From Planctomycetota bacterium (lineage in GTDB: Bacteria > Planctomycetota > SZUA-567 > H5-PLA8), in the NCBI GenBank assembly GCA_027493525.1, contig JAOSKN010000001.1:1798001-1862000 (forward strand): a DNA stretch of 64,000 nt. Direction: 5' to 3'. The notes below the pieces were generated by a model. It saw only the letters and a program-made list of their open reading frames with translations, had not been told where the DNA came from and did no database searches. The translations under genes and the position numbers were made by a program. This document shows positions 23,844 through 32,161 of the stretch, piece after piece. Position 1 is the first letter of the stretch, and each line of letters opens with the position of its first letter.

Positions 23844-25022
23844 ATGACCCGTTCTTTACCGCGCCGCGCGCCCGTCCCGATCCTGGCGTTGGCCCTCGCC
23901 GCCATGGCGGCTTGCAGCGGCGAGGAGGAACGCGGCTTCGACGCGGCGAAGGAAGCGCTCGGCAAGCTTCTGCCGCTTAAACTGAAGGACGGCCGGCTGG
24001 CGCTGGATCGCGAGGCCTGGCAGAAGAAGGACGCCGAGCCGCTGGACGAAGAGGCCCGCTTGAAGGCCCGGCGTGAACGGGTGGCCAGGCGGCTGATGAT
24101 CAAGCCCGAGGAAGTCACCGACGCCCTGCTGAAGCACTTTGCCGAAGGAGAGGGCGGCGGCCCGGCCTACGTCGGATACTTCCGGGACGTCATGGACGGC
24201 GGCGGGGCATCGCAGGGCGGAAGCTCCGGCTCCAGCGGATCGCGCTGCGAGGAATCCTTGAATGGCGAGTGGATGGACGGGCGGCTGGAATACGACACGG
24301 CCACGCAGTTCTTCGACCTCCGCCTGATCGAAAAGACGGGCCCGAAACGCCAGCTCGGCGTCATCGACGGGCCCGGCTGCGGGCTCGTCATCCGCCTCGT
24401 AGACGAAGGCGCCAAGCATGTCCTGGTTTTCGTCCAGCCGCCGTGGGGCGAGGCAAGCGCGACCTCGATCGCTCCCGAACGGACCGTAACGCTGACCGGC
24501 ATGGATTTCGTGGACCTCGTAAAAAAACAGGCCGACCAGGCGCAGGTTCGCGTGCTGCGCCCCTTGACCGATCTGGGCCTGCGAATCGCTCCCGATCCGT
24601 ATCTCCCGCCGGTGATGGCCGTGGCGACCTCCGCGTTTTCTGCGCCCGCGGCGGAGCTTGCCGCGCAGGTCGAGGCGCAGCTCGTCAAACTTCGGAGCGA
24701 CGACAACGACGAGCGCGAAGCCGCCACGCTGGCCCTGGTCCGGCTGTACCCGGTCGCGATTCACATGCTCGATCGGGCCCTGGAACGGGCCGAGGACATG
24801 GAGGTCAAACTGCGCCTCCAGCGCGTCGCCGCCGCGCACCCCACGATCAAGGCGCTCAAGGCCTACGTGGAGGAGAAGAAACTCCAGGACGACGAGACGT
24901 ACCTTTTGGATCTCTTCGCCAACGTTCCGTTCTTCAAGGCCGCCGCGCGCGCGCGCCTCGCGGCCCTCTACGGCAAGGACTACGGGGACGACCCGGAGAC
25001 GTGGCCGAAGCAAAAGCCTTAG
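23844..25022 (+). CDS. Hypothetical lipoprotein with HEAT-like C-terminus
   Basis: A 392-residue protein, not assigned to a family. Its N-terminus (ILALALAAMAACSGEEE) is a lipoprotein signal with lipobox MAAC, so it should be membrane-anchored outside the cytoplasm. The middle contains a Gly/Ser-rich linker (GGASQGGSSGSSGS) before a Cys. The C-terminal ~120 residues are helical repeats (DDNDEREAATLALVRLYPVA, LQRVAAAHPTIKALKAY), resembling HEAT or PBS-lyase-type repeats. Its start follows the aldo/keto reductase stop by a single base, suggesting translational coupling. Confidence 0.65.
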   Translation: MTRSLPRRAPVPILALALAAMAACSGEEERGFDAAKEALGKLLPLKLKDGRLALDREAWQKKDAEPLDEEARLKARRERVARRLMIKPEEVTDALLKHFAEGEGGGPAYVGYFRDVMDGGGASQGGSSGSSGSRCEESLNGEWMDGRLEYDTATQFFDLRLIEKTGPKRQLGVIDGPGCGLVIRLVDEGAKHVLVFVQPPWGEASATSIAPERTVTLTGMDFVDLVKKQADQAQVRVLRPLTDLGLRIAPDPYLPPVMAVATSAFSAPAAELAAQVEAQLVKLRSDDNDEREAATLALVRLYPVAIHMLDRALERAEDMEVKLRLQRVAAAHPTIKALKAYVEEKKLQDDETYLLDLFANVPFFKAAARARLAALYGKDYGDDPETWPKQKP

Positions 25023-25027
25023 CCTCG

Positions 25028-25178
25028 GGGCTTACAAATTCCAATACTCAAGAACCAAGCCCCAAACAAATTCCAAGCACAAAACAGCAATGAATTAAAA
25101 GAACTACGCGCTCTGCGAGTTTGAGTATTGCCGTTTGGTATTTGAGTATTGTTTGGTTCTTGGTTCTTCTGATTTGGA
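25028..25178. repeat. AT-rich inverted repeat between convergent genes (contains 28 bp repeat copy 2)
   Basis: AAATTCCAA followed by AAGAACCAAG on the left (about 25033-25058) is mirrored by CTTGGTTCTT and TTGGAATTT on the right (about 25155-25180). The segment 25148-25175 repeats 3281-3308. The location between a plus-strand and a minus-strand gene end suggests a bidirectional terminator. Confidence 0.6.
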
Positions 25179-25181
25179 ATT

Positions 25182-26234
25182 TTATCGAAGCAATTCGTCG
25201 AGTTCCGCCCAGCGCTCCAGCAGCGGCCCCATGCCGAAGGTGAGGATCTCCAGCTTCCGTTCGTCGGGGACCTTGCGCATGGCGCGGATGCGGCAGCTCA
25301 GGAAGGTCTCGCGCAGATACCAGGGCAGCAGCGCGCGCTCTTCGGGCGTGAAGGCGTGGCGCGCGGCGTAGGCCTCTAGGAAGATCCGCGCGCGCGCGCG
25401 GTCGCAGACGTAAGGCTCCACGAGCGACCAGATGCTCGCGTCGTCGAAGCCGCTCGCGCGCGGGAAGGCCAGGAAGAGCACCGCCCGGTTCACGTCGTCG
25501 AGGCGCGCCTGCCGGTAGGTCCAGTCGAAATCGAAGACGCCCGCCAGCTTGCCGCGCTGGAAGGTCAGGTTGGCCCAGGTGTAATCGCCGTGGACGATCG
25601 TGTGCGGCAGGGCCGCGTAGCGCGCGTCGGTCAGTTCGGCCGCGACGCGCCGGCCGGCCTCGAGCATGCGCCGGGCCAGCGCGGTTTGTGCGGCGGGCGC
25701 GCCGGGCTGCGCGGCGAGCGCGGCCTCCAGGACCGGCAGGTTCGTGGCCATGCGGAACTCGCGCGGCCAGTCCTTCCGCCCCGGCGGCGTGAAGGCTTCA
25801 AGCGCCGCGTGCATCCGCCCCAGCAGGTCGCCGGCCTGCGCCAGTTCGTCCAGGCTGCCCGGGTCGAAGCGCTCCAGCCCTTCCTTGAACGGGAAGGCCT
25901 CGAAGGCCCACGCTTCGATCCAGACGGCCGTACGCCCGTCGCGCGCGCGCAGCGGGGGGACGACGGGGAAGCCGTCCGCCGCCAGCTTTCCGATCACCGC
26001 ATGGTCGTAGGCGACGACTTCCGGCGCGGAGAACTCCTTGCGCCGCCTGCGCAGCAGGTAGCGGTTCGGCTTCGCGCCGACGATGACCTTGGGCGAGGCC
26101 GTGCCGCCGCCGAGTTCGCGTTCGGGGCCGCAGGCCAGGTCATAGCGCGCCAGCGCGGCCTCGAGCTGTTTCACCGGCAGGTCGCGCGCGTATTCGGCGG
26201 TGCTCAAAATGAGGTCCCCGGTTCGATGGAACAT
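25182..26234 (-). CDS. Aminoglycoside phosphotransferase-family kinase (homoserine kinase type II-like)
   Basis: About 350 residues. The APH-fold catalytic loop HGDYTWANLTF supplies the catalytic Asp and Asn, and VFDFDWTYR holds the metal-binding Asp. The N-lobe contains PNRYLLRRRR, the strand region expected to carry the ATP-binding basic residue. This family phosphorylates small alcohols or amines such as homoserine, choline, fructosamine or methylthioribose. The substrate is unknown. The start is uncertain: ATG 26234 (MFHRTGDLIL) is used, and ATG 26258 would add eight residues; neither has a Shine-Dalgarno sequence. The upstream region is a heptamer repeat array. Confidence 0.75.
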   Translation of the reverse strand: MFHRTGDLILSTAEYARDLPVKQLEAALARYDLACGPERELGGGTASPKVIVGAKPNRYLLRRRRKEFSAPEVVAYDHAVIGKLAADGFPVVPPLRARDGRTAVWIEAWAFEAFPFKEGLERFDPGSLDELAQAGDLLGRMHAALEAFTPPGRKDWPREFRMATNLPVLEAALAAQPGAPAAQTALARRMLEAGRRVAAELTDARYAALPHTIVHGDYTWANLTFQRGKLAGVFDFDWTYRQARLDDVNRAVLFLAFPRASGFDDASIWSLVEPYVCDRARARIFLEAYAARHAFTPEERALLPWYLRETFLSCRIRAMRKVPDERKLEILTFGMGPLLERWAELDELLR

Positions 26235-26280
26235 GATTGCCCAACGGAAATCAAGCATCCATCAGGAATCGTAGGGAAAT

Positions 26281-26446
26281 GGTGAACAGTAAGCAGTGAA
26301 CAGTGAACAGGGAACTGGGAACTGGGAACTGGGAACTGGGTACTGGGAACTGGGTACTGGGAACCGTGAACTGGCATCGGTAAACAGCAACTTCAATTCC
26401 TCTATGCCGGCCGTTACTGTTCACTGTTCACCGTTTACTGTTCACT
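26281..26446. repeat. Heptamer arrays (GTGAACA, GGAACTG) with inverted counterpart
   Basis: 26281-26310 has GTGAACA-type units and 26310-26368 about eight GGAACTG/GGTACTG units. After a ~45 bp gap, 26413-26446 has TGTTCAC-type units, which are the reverse complement of the first array. The whole region could form a large hairpin between the divergent kinase and ligase genes. Confidence 0.88.
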
Positions 26447-26463
26447 GTCTACTGAGGTTTCCC

Positions 26464-27960
26464 ATGTCCTCCATCCCGCTGATCCTGCAAGCCGAGGCGC
26501 ATCCCGGGCGCACGGCCATCGTGGACCGCGAAGGGTCGCACACCTACCGGGACTTGCTCGACGCCTCCGCGCGGGCGGCGGCGGGATTGCTGGCGGGGCG
26601 CGCCAGCCTGGACGGCGCGCGGATCGCGTTCCTGATGCCCTCCGGCTTCGAGCACGTCGCCGTCGAATGGGGCGTCTGGCGCGCCGGCGGGATCGCCGTG
26701 CCGCTCACCGCGCAGCATCCCAAGCCGGAGCTGGCCTACGAGCTCGACCTCCTGAAGGTGGAAGCGCTGGTCGCGCATCCCGAGAGCCGCGCGCTGCTGG
26801 GGGAACTCGCCGCCGAGCGCGAGCTCCCGCTGCACGCAGCCTCCGAGCTGCTGAGGGCCGCGCCCGCCGCGCTGCCCGATGTCCGGCCGGAGCGCCCGGC
26901 GCTCGTCGTCTTCACCAGCGGGACCACCGCGCGGCCCAAGGGCGTGGTGCTCTCGCACGCGAACCTCGCCTTTCAGGTCGAGACGCTGGTGAAAGCCTGG
27001 GGCTGGCGCGCCGACGACCGGATCCTGCACGTGCTGCCGCTGCATCACGTCCACGGCATCGTGAACGTGCTCTGCTGCCCGCTCTGGGCCGGCGCGTGCT
27101 GCGAGATGCACGCGAAGTTCGAGCCCGAGACGGCCTGGGCGCGCCTGGCCGGCGGCGAGATCACGGTCTTCATGGCCGTGCCCACGATCTACGCGCGCCT
27201 GATCGCCGCTTACGAGGCCCAGCCGCCCGAGCGCCGGCGCGAGCTGAGCGCGCGGGCGGCGAAGCTGCGTCTGATGGTCTCCGGTTCGGCCGCGCTCCCC
27301 GAGGAGACCCTGCGCCGCTGGCGGGAACTCACCGGGCACGTCCTGCTCGAGCGCTACGGCATGACCGAGATCGGCATGGCGCTCTCCAACCCGCTTCACG
27401 GGGAGCGCCGCCCGCGCCACGTCGGGCAGCCGCTGCCCGGGGTGGAGGTGAAGCTCCGCGACGAGCAGGGCCGGCCCGTCGGCGACGGGCAGCCGGGCGA
27501 GCTGTACGTCCGCGGCCCCGGCGTCTTCAAGCAGTACTGGGAAAACCCCGATGCGACCGCGGCATCGTTCGTGGACGGCTGGTTTCGCACCGGCGACACG
27601 GCGGTGCTCGAGGACGGCAGCTACCGGATCCTCGGGCGCAACAGCGTCGATATCATCAAGACCGGCGGCTACAAGGTCTCGGCGCTGGAGATCGAGGACG
27701 TGCTCCTGAAGCGCCCCGAGATCGCCGAGTGCGCGGTGCTCGGGCTGCCCGATCCGGAGTGGGGCGAGCGCGTCTGCGCGGTGGTGGTGCCGAAGGCCGG
27801 CGCCGCCGTCTCGCTCGACGAGCTGCGCCCCTGGGCCAAGGAACGCCTCGCCGGTTACAAGGTTCCCACCAGGCTGGTGACGCTCGAGGCGCTGCCGCGG
27901 AACGCGATGGGGAAAGTGAGCAAGCCGGAGGTGCTCAAAATCGTGCAGCGCATGCCGTAG
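26464..27960 (+). CDS. Acyl-CoA synthetase, malonyl-CoA synthetase-like (MatB/ACSF3 type)
   Basis: A 498-residue adenylate-forming ligase. The P-loop TSGTTARPKG, the aromatic-rich motif RYGMTEIGMALSNPL, the hinge KTGGYKVSALEIED and the terminal catalytic Lys in PRNAMGKVSK are all present. The segments LPLHHVHGIVNVLCCPLWAG and LMVSGSAALPEETLRRW match the malonate ligase MatB/ACSF3 branch closely. The reaction would be malonate (or methylmalonate) + CoA + ATP giving the CoA ester. ATG 26464 is chosen as the family start; the frame is also open upstream through the heptamer array, which I take as non-coding. Substrate certainty is moderate. Confidence 0.9.
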   Translation: MSSIPLILQAEAHPGRTAIVDREGSHTYRDLLDASARAAAGLLAGRASLDGARIAFLMPSGFEHVAVEWGVWRAGGIAVPLTAQHPKPELAYELDLLKVEALVAHPESRALLGELAAERELPLHAASELLRAAPAALPDVRPERPALVVFTSGTTARPKGVVLSHANLAFQVETLVKAWGWRADDRILHVLPLHHVHGIVNVLCCPLWAGACCEMHAKFEPETAWARLAGGEITVFMAVPTIYARLIAAYEAQPPERRRELSARAAKLRLMVSGSAALPEETLRRWRELTGHVLLERYGMTEIGMALSNPLHGERRPRHVGQPLPGVEVKLRDEQGRPVGDGQPGELYVRGPGVFKQYWENPDATAASFVDGWFRTGDTAVLEDGSYRILGRNSVDIIKTGGYKVSALEIEDVLLKRPEIAECAVLGLPDPEWGERVCAVVVPKAGAAVSLDELRPWAKERLAGYKVPTRLVTLEALPRNAMGKVSKPEVLKIVQRMP

Positions 27961-28041
27961 CCGCCTCGGCGCGCGGCGTCCGTACTTGCAACGATTCGAA
28001 ATCCCCGCGAATATGCAGCCCGCGTCCCGCGCGAAGGTGGG

Positions 28042-28047
28042 TATACT
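28042..28047 (+). promoter_or_regulatory. Candidate -10 box (TATACT) for the GH57 gene
   Basis: TATACT preceded by TGGG lies 35 bases before ATG 28083, leaving a leader of about 29 bases. No convincing -35 hexamer is present. Confidence 0.4.
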
Positions 28048-28082
28048 GCGCGCTTTGCCCAGGTCGCAGGTCCGGAACACCC

Positions 28083-30293
28083 ATGAGCATCTCGCTGGCC
28101 GTCTTCTGGCACCAACACCAGCCCTACTACAAGGACCAAGGCACGGGCGAGATGGTGATGCCGTGGGTGCGCCTCCACGGGATCAAGGACTATTACGGCA
28201 TGGCCCGGCTGATCCAGATGTTCCCGGGCATGCGCTGCACGATCAACTTGGTCCCGTCGATGGTCGCGCAGGTCTTGGATTACGTCGAGCACGGTGCGAC
28301 CGATCCGTATCTCCGCCGCACCGAGATGCCCGCCGACGCGCTGAGCGCCGAGGACGCGCAGTTCGTCCTCGACGGCTTCTTCATGGCGCACTGGGACCGC
28401 ATGGTCCGGCCGTATTCGCGCTACGGGGAGCTGCTCGAGCGCCGCCGCTTCGGGCGCCGGCCCGCCGCGCGCGCCGCCGAGGACTTCAGCGTCCAGGACC
28501 TCCGCGACCTTCAGATCTGGTTCAACCTCACCTGGTTCCACCCGCTTTGCTTCGAGGAGTACGAGGCGCTGCGCGTACTGCGCGAGAAGGGCCGGGACTT
28601 CAGCGAGGCCGACAAGCAGGCGATGCTGGCCGTGCAGAAGGACGTGCTCGCCAAGGTGGTCCCGCTGCACCGCGAGCTGGCCGAGAAGGGCCAGGTCGAA
28701 CTGACCACGACGCCCTTCTACCATCCCATCCTGCCGCTCCTGCTCGACATGGAAGCCGCGCTGGAGGCGATGCCGCGCACGCCGCTCCCGGCCGGGCACT
28801 TCCGCAACGTCGAGGACGCCGAGGCGCACGTCGCCAAGGCCGTGCGCTTCCACGAGAAGTTCCTGGGCGAGGCGCCCGTCGGAATGTGGCCGGCCGAGGG
28901 CTCCGTCAGCCCCGCGCTGGTCCCCCTTGTGGCCCGGCATGGAATCAAGTGGATCGCGACCGACGAAGAGATCCTCAGCGCCTCCCTGGGCCAGGGGCTC
29001 CGCGGCGGCTTCGGGCGGATGGAGCGCCCGGATCTGCTCTACCGCCCCTGGCGCGTCGAACTGGGCGGCGCCGAGCTGGACCTCGTCTTTCGCGACCACC
29101 AGCTCTCCGACCTCGTCGGCTTCCAGTACCAGAGCTGGGACGGCGACGCGGCGGCGCAGGATTTCGTCGCGCGCATCCAGAAGGCCGGCGAAGGCCGGCC
29201 CTGCGGCGACGAGACGCTCGTCAGCGTGATCCTCGACGGCGAGAACTGCTGGGAGCACTACCCCGAGCAGGGCGTCAAGTTCCTCAAGGCCCTTTACGGG
29301 CGGCTGCAGGACGACCGGCTCGGCGTGGCGCCGGTCCGCGTCCGGGACTTCGTCGGCCGGCAGCGGCCGACCAAGAAACTGGGCAAGCTCTTCAGCGGCT
29401 CGTGGATCAACCACGATTTCTACATCTGGATCGGCCACCGCGACGACCGCAAGGGCTGGGAGTACGTCTACCGCGTCCGCGACGATCTGGTTCGCGAGAC
29501 CGAAGCCCGCGGGGTCCCCGTCGAATCCGACGTCGCGCTGGCCAAGGCCTGGGAGCAGCTCTATATCGCCGAGGGCTCGGACTGGTTCTGGTGGTACGGC
29601 GACGACCATACTTCCGGGATGGACGACCTCTTCGACCGGCTTTTCCGCGACCACCTCAAGGCCGTCTACCGGCTGCTGGGGCGCAAGCCCCCGCTCTTCC
29701 TCGACAGCCCCATTGGGCAGGAGCAGGTCACCAAGCGCTTCACTCCGCCCAGCGCGCTCCTGCATATCGTCATGGACGGGAAGTTGACGCACTACTTCGA
29801 GTGGCTGGGTGCGGGCAGCTACCGGGCCGACAAGGAGCACGGCGCGATGCACGCCGCCGCGGCGCCCTTGGTGATGCAAATCCTCTTCGGCTACGACAAG
29901 GACCATCTTTTTATCCGCGCGGATTTCCACGAGAGCCACCCGGGCGAACCGGCGCCGGCCCGCGAAGTCCAGCGCAAGCCGGGCGTGGAGAAGGTCCGGA
30001 TCCTCTTCGCCGAGCCCAACGGGCCCGAACTGGCGATCGGTTACGGCCCGCCGTTGCAGTCTTCCGAGGAAGGCGCCTGGCCGGTGGGGCACGACGGCGT
30101 GCTGGTGGTCTGGGGCGAGATTCTCGAATGCCGTATCCCCTTTGCCACCTTGGGTCTGGAGCGAGGCAAGGAACTGGCGTTCTTCCTCGAAGCCAGCGGC
30201 GTGGACGGGCGAGTCGAACGCTTTCCGCGCGGCTCCCCGCTGGTGCTCCAGGTTCCTCCGGCGAACGTCGAGGAGATGGAGTGGATTGTCTGA
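28083..30293 (+). CDS. Glycoside hydrolase family 57
   Basis: A 736-residue protein beginning directly with the GH57 motif 1 (LAVFWHQHQPYY). The catalytic nucleophile lies in GMWPAEGSVSP and the general acid/base Asp region follows (WIATDEEILSA). Other family blocks include VILDGENCWEHYPEQG and EGSDWFWWYGDDH. GH57 enzymes act on alpha-glucans (amylopullulanase, branching enzyme, 4-alpha-glucanotransferase, alpha-galactosidase). No signal peptide is present, so a cytoplasmic role in glycogen or maltodextrin metabolism is likely. The exact specificity cannot be assigned. It lies 122 bases after the ligase gene with its own -10 candidate. Confidence 0.93.
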   Translation: MSISLAVFWHQHQPYYKDQGTGEMVMPWVRLHGIKDYYGMARLIQMFPGMRCTINLVPSMVAQVLDYVEHGATDPYLRRTEMPADALSAEDAQFVLDGFFMAHWDRMVRPYSRYGELLERRRFGRRPAARAAEDFSVQDLRDLQIWFNLTWFHPLCFEEYEALRVLREKGRDFSEADKQAMLAVQKDVLAKVVPLHRELAEKGQVELTTTPFYHPILPLLLDMEAALEAMPRTPLPAGHFRNVEDAEAHVAKAVRFHEKFLGEAPVGMWPAEGSVSPALVPLVARHGIKWIATDEEILSASLGQGLRGGFGRMERPDLLYRPWRVELGGAELDLVFRDHQLSDLVGFQYQSWDGDAAAQDFVARIQKAGEGRPCGDETLVSVILDGENCWEHYPEQGVKFLKALYGRLQDDRLGVAPVRVRDFVGRQRPTKKLGKLFSGSWINHDFYIWIGHRDDRKGWEYVYRVRDDLVRETEARGVPVESDVALAKAWEQLYIAEGSDWFWWYGDDHTSGMDDLFDRLFRDHLKAVYRLLGRKPPLFLDSPIGQEQVTKRFTPPSALLHIVMDGKLTHYFEWLGAGSYRADKEHGAMHAAAAPLVMQILFGYDKDHLFIRADFHESHPGEPAPAREVQRKPGVEKVRILFAEPNGPELAIGYGPPLQSSEEGAWPVGHDGVLVVWGEILECRIPFATLGLERGKELAFFLEASGVDGRVERFPRGSPLVLQVPPANVEEMEWIV

Positions 30294-30414
30294 GGGGTGT
30301 AAGCCGGGCGCCGCGAGTCCGAGAGCGGGCCTCAAAGTGCGAATTTCTTGAATCGGGAACCATTTCACTGCACCTCGTTCCTTGCCCCCTGCTTTCAATT
30401 CCCTGCACGTTGGC

Positions 30415-30442
30415 TTGATTATGCCCCCCGCGGCCTTATCTA
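30415..30442 (+). promoter_or_regulatory. Weak promoter candidate for the Mla/MCE operon
   Basis: TTGATT (30415-30420), a 16 bp spacer and TATCTA (30437-30442) lie 46 bases before ATG 30488 in the otherwise gene-free 30294-30487 interval. Match to consensus is only partial. Confidence 0.3.
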
Positions 30443-30487
30443 AATAGGCTTACTGTTTCCCTATCCGGGGCTTGCAGGAGTGTGCTG

Positions 30488-31279
30488 ATGGCGTTGGTCG
30501 GGCGTGTCCTGGGCGCGATGGGCAGCCGGGTGCTGACCTTGGTCGAAGAGGTCGGGCACATGGGCGTGCTGGCCAACCGCACCATCCTGGCGGTGCCGCA
30601 CATGCGGGCCGAGCCCGTGGCGATCCAGATGATCCGCTTCGGGATCCGGGCGATCCCGATCGTGGCGCTGGTCAACCTGTTCGTCGGGATGATCGTGGCC
30701 GTCTCGATGTCCGAGATGCTCCAGAAGCTGGGCGTGATCACCTGGACGGCGAAGGTCGTGGCGGTCTCGGTGACGCGCGAGCTGGCGCCGCTGATGACGG
30801 CGATCGTGATGAGCGGCTTCGCGGGCGCGGCCATCGCCGCGGAGATCGCCACGATGACCGTCAACGAGGAGATCCTGGCGCTGGAGTGCGGGGCGCTGAG
30901 CCCGATCCGTTTCCTGGTGCTCCCGCGCATGCTGGGGGTCTGCGTGATGATGATGTGCCTCACGCTGGTCGCCGACGTGCTGGGCATGTTCGGCGGCTAC
31001 CTGGTGGGCACCCTGATGCTGGACATCGGGAGCCCGACGTACGTGGACATAAACAACAACGCGGTGGAGTGGGCGGACATACCCAAGGGGTTGGTCAAGG
31101 CCTTCGCCTTCGGGATGATCGTCACGTTGGTGGCCTGCCGGCAGGGGCTGAAGGCCTACGGCGGCGCGCTGGGCGTGGGCCGCGCGACGACGAGCGCCGT
31201 GGTGCTCGGCATCGTGCTGATCATCGCCGCGAACCTGTGCTTCACGATCCTCTTCCACTGGACCCTGGCGGCGGTATGA
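30488..31279 (+). CDS. mlaE: Lipid ABC transporter permease (MlaE family)
   Basis: A 263-residue integral membrane protein with five or so hydrophobic segments (for example AIPIVALVNLFVGMIVAVSM, ALSPIRFLVLPRMLGVCVMM, TTSAVVLGIVLIIAANLCF). The MlaE signatures are RELAPLMTAIVMSGFAGAAI and AEIATMTVNEEILAL. It forms the inner-membrane channel of an Mla-type phospholipid transporter with the ATPase and MCE proteins encoded next. ATG 30488 has AGGAG 7 bases upstream; GTG 30482 lies too close to it. The gene overlaps the ATPase start by four bases. Confidence 0.93.
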   Translation: MALVGRVLGAMGSRVLTLVEEVGHMGVLANRTILAVPHMRAEPVAIQMIRFGIRAIPIVALVNLFVGMIVAVSMSEMLQKLGVITWTAKVVAVSVTRELAPLMTAIVMSGFAGAAIAAEIATMTVNEEILALECGALSPIRFLVLPRMLGVCVMMMCLTLVADVLGMFGGYLVGTLMLDIGSPTYVDINNNAVEWADIPKGLVKAFAFGMIVTLVACRQGLKAYGGALGVGRATTSAVVLGIVLIIAANLCFTILFHWTLAAV

Positions 31280-32145
31280 GTTCCGAACGCAGAGCGCCCC
31301 AGATGGGGCCCACGGCCGCGCCGGCCGCGGCGCCGGTCGAGGTCTTCAGCGACGACCCGCAGGTGGTCATCGAGACGCGCGGGCTGCGCAAGCGGTTCGG
31401 CGAGAAGACCGTCCTCGACGGCATCGACCTCACCATCCGCCGCGGCGAGACGGTCGTGGTGATGGGCGCCTCCGGTTGCGGCAAGAGCACGCTCCTGCGC
31501 ACGCTCATCGGCGCCTACCCGCCCGACGAGGGCGTAGTCAAGCTCTTCGGCAAGGACTTCAACAAGCTCAACGCCGTCGAGACCGACAGCGTGCGCAAGC
31601 GCTACGGGATCCTCTTCCAGAGCGGCGCGCTCTTCAGCAGCATGACCGTCGGCGAGAACGTCGCGCTGCCGCTGCGCGAACACACCGACCTCAACGACGA
31701 CATGATCGACCTGATGGTCAAGGTGAAGCTCGAACTGGTCGGGCTGCGGGAGGCCGAGGACCTGCTGCCGAGCCAGATCTCGGGCGGCATGGCCAAGCGC
31801 GCGGGGCTCGCGCGCGCCATCGCCCTCGACCCCGAACTGCTGTTCTACGACGAGCCGACTTCGGGCCTCGATCCCATCATGACCGGCATCATCGACGGCC
31901 TGATCATGGACCTCGCCCGCACCATGAACGTCACCAGCGTGGTGGTGACCCACGACCTCAAGAGCGCCTTCCGCGTCGCCGACCGCATGGTCGTGCTCAA
32001 CGAGGGCAAGATCGTCGCCGAAGGCATGCCGCACGAGATCAAGGGCAGCACCGATACCTTCGTCCGCCGCTTCATCCAGGGGCCGATCGAGGCCAAGACC
32101 GCGGTCTTCCCCCGCAGCGCGCTGGAAAAGGGCAGGCTGGGCTGA
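31276..32145 (+). CDS. mlaF: Lipid ABC transporter ATPase (MlaF family)
   Basis: A 289-residue ATPase. Walker A is GASGCGKST, the signature is QISGGMAKRAG (the MlaF-type variant of LSGGQ with Met-Ala), Walker B is LLFYDEPTSGLDP, and the switch His is in VVVTHDLKS. The first ~30 residues are a Pro/Ala-rich extension not usual in MlaF. Start overlaps the permease stop (ATGA). Together they drive lipid movement between inner and outer membranes, so a diderm envelope is expected. Confidence 0.95.
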   Translation: MSSERRAPQMGPTAAPAAAPVEVFSDDPQVVIETRGLRKRFGEKTVLDGIDLTIRRGETVVVMGASGCGKSTLLRTLIGAYPPDEGVVKLFGKDFNKLNAVETDSVRKRYGILFQSGALFSSMTVGENVALPLREHTDLNDDMIDLMVKVKLELVGLREAEDLLPSQISGGMAKRAGLARAIALDPELLFYDEPTSGLDPIMTGIIDGLIMDLARTMNVTSVVVTHDLKSAFRVADRMVVLNEGKIVAEGMPHEIKGSTDTFVRRFIQGPIEAKTAVFPRSALEKGRLG

Positions 32146-32161
32146 ACCAACGGAGCGCGCC

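Noticed and set aside
26296..26463. Upstream extension of the acyl-CoA synthetase frame
   Set aside because: It runs through heptamer repeats; the family N-terminus begins at ATG 26464.
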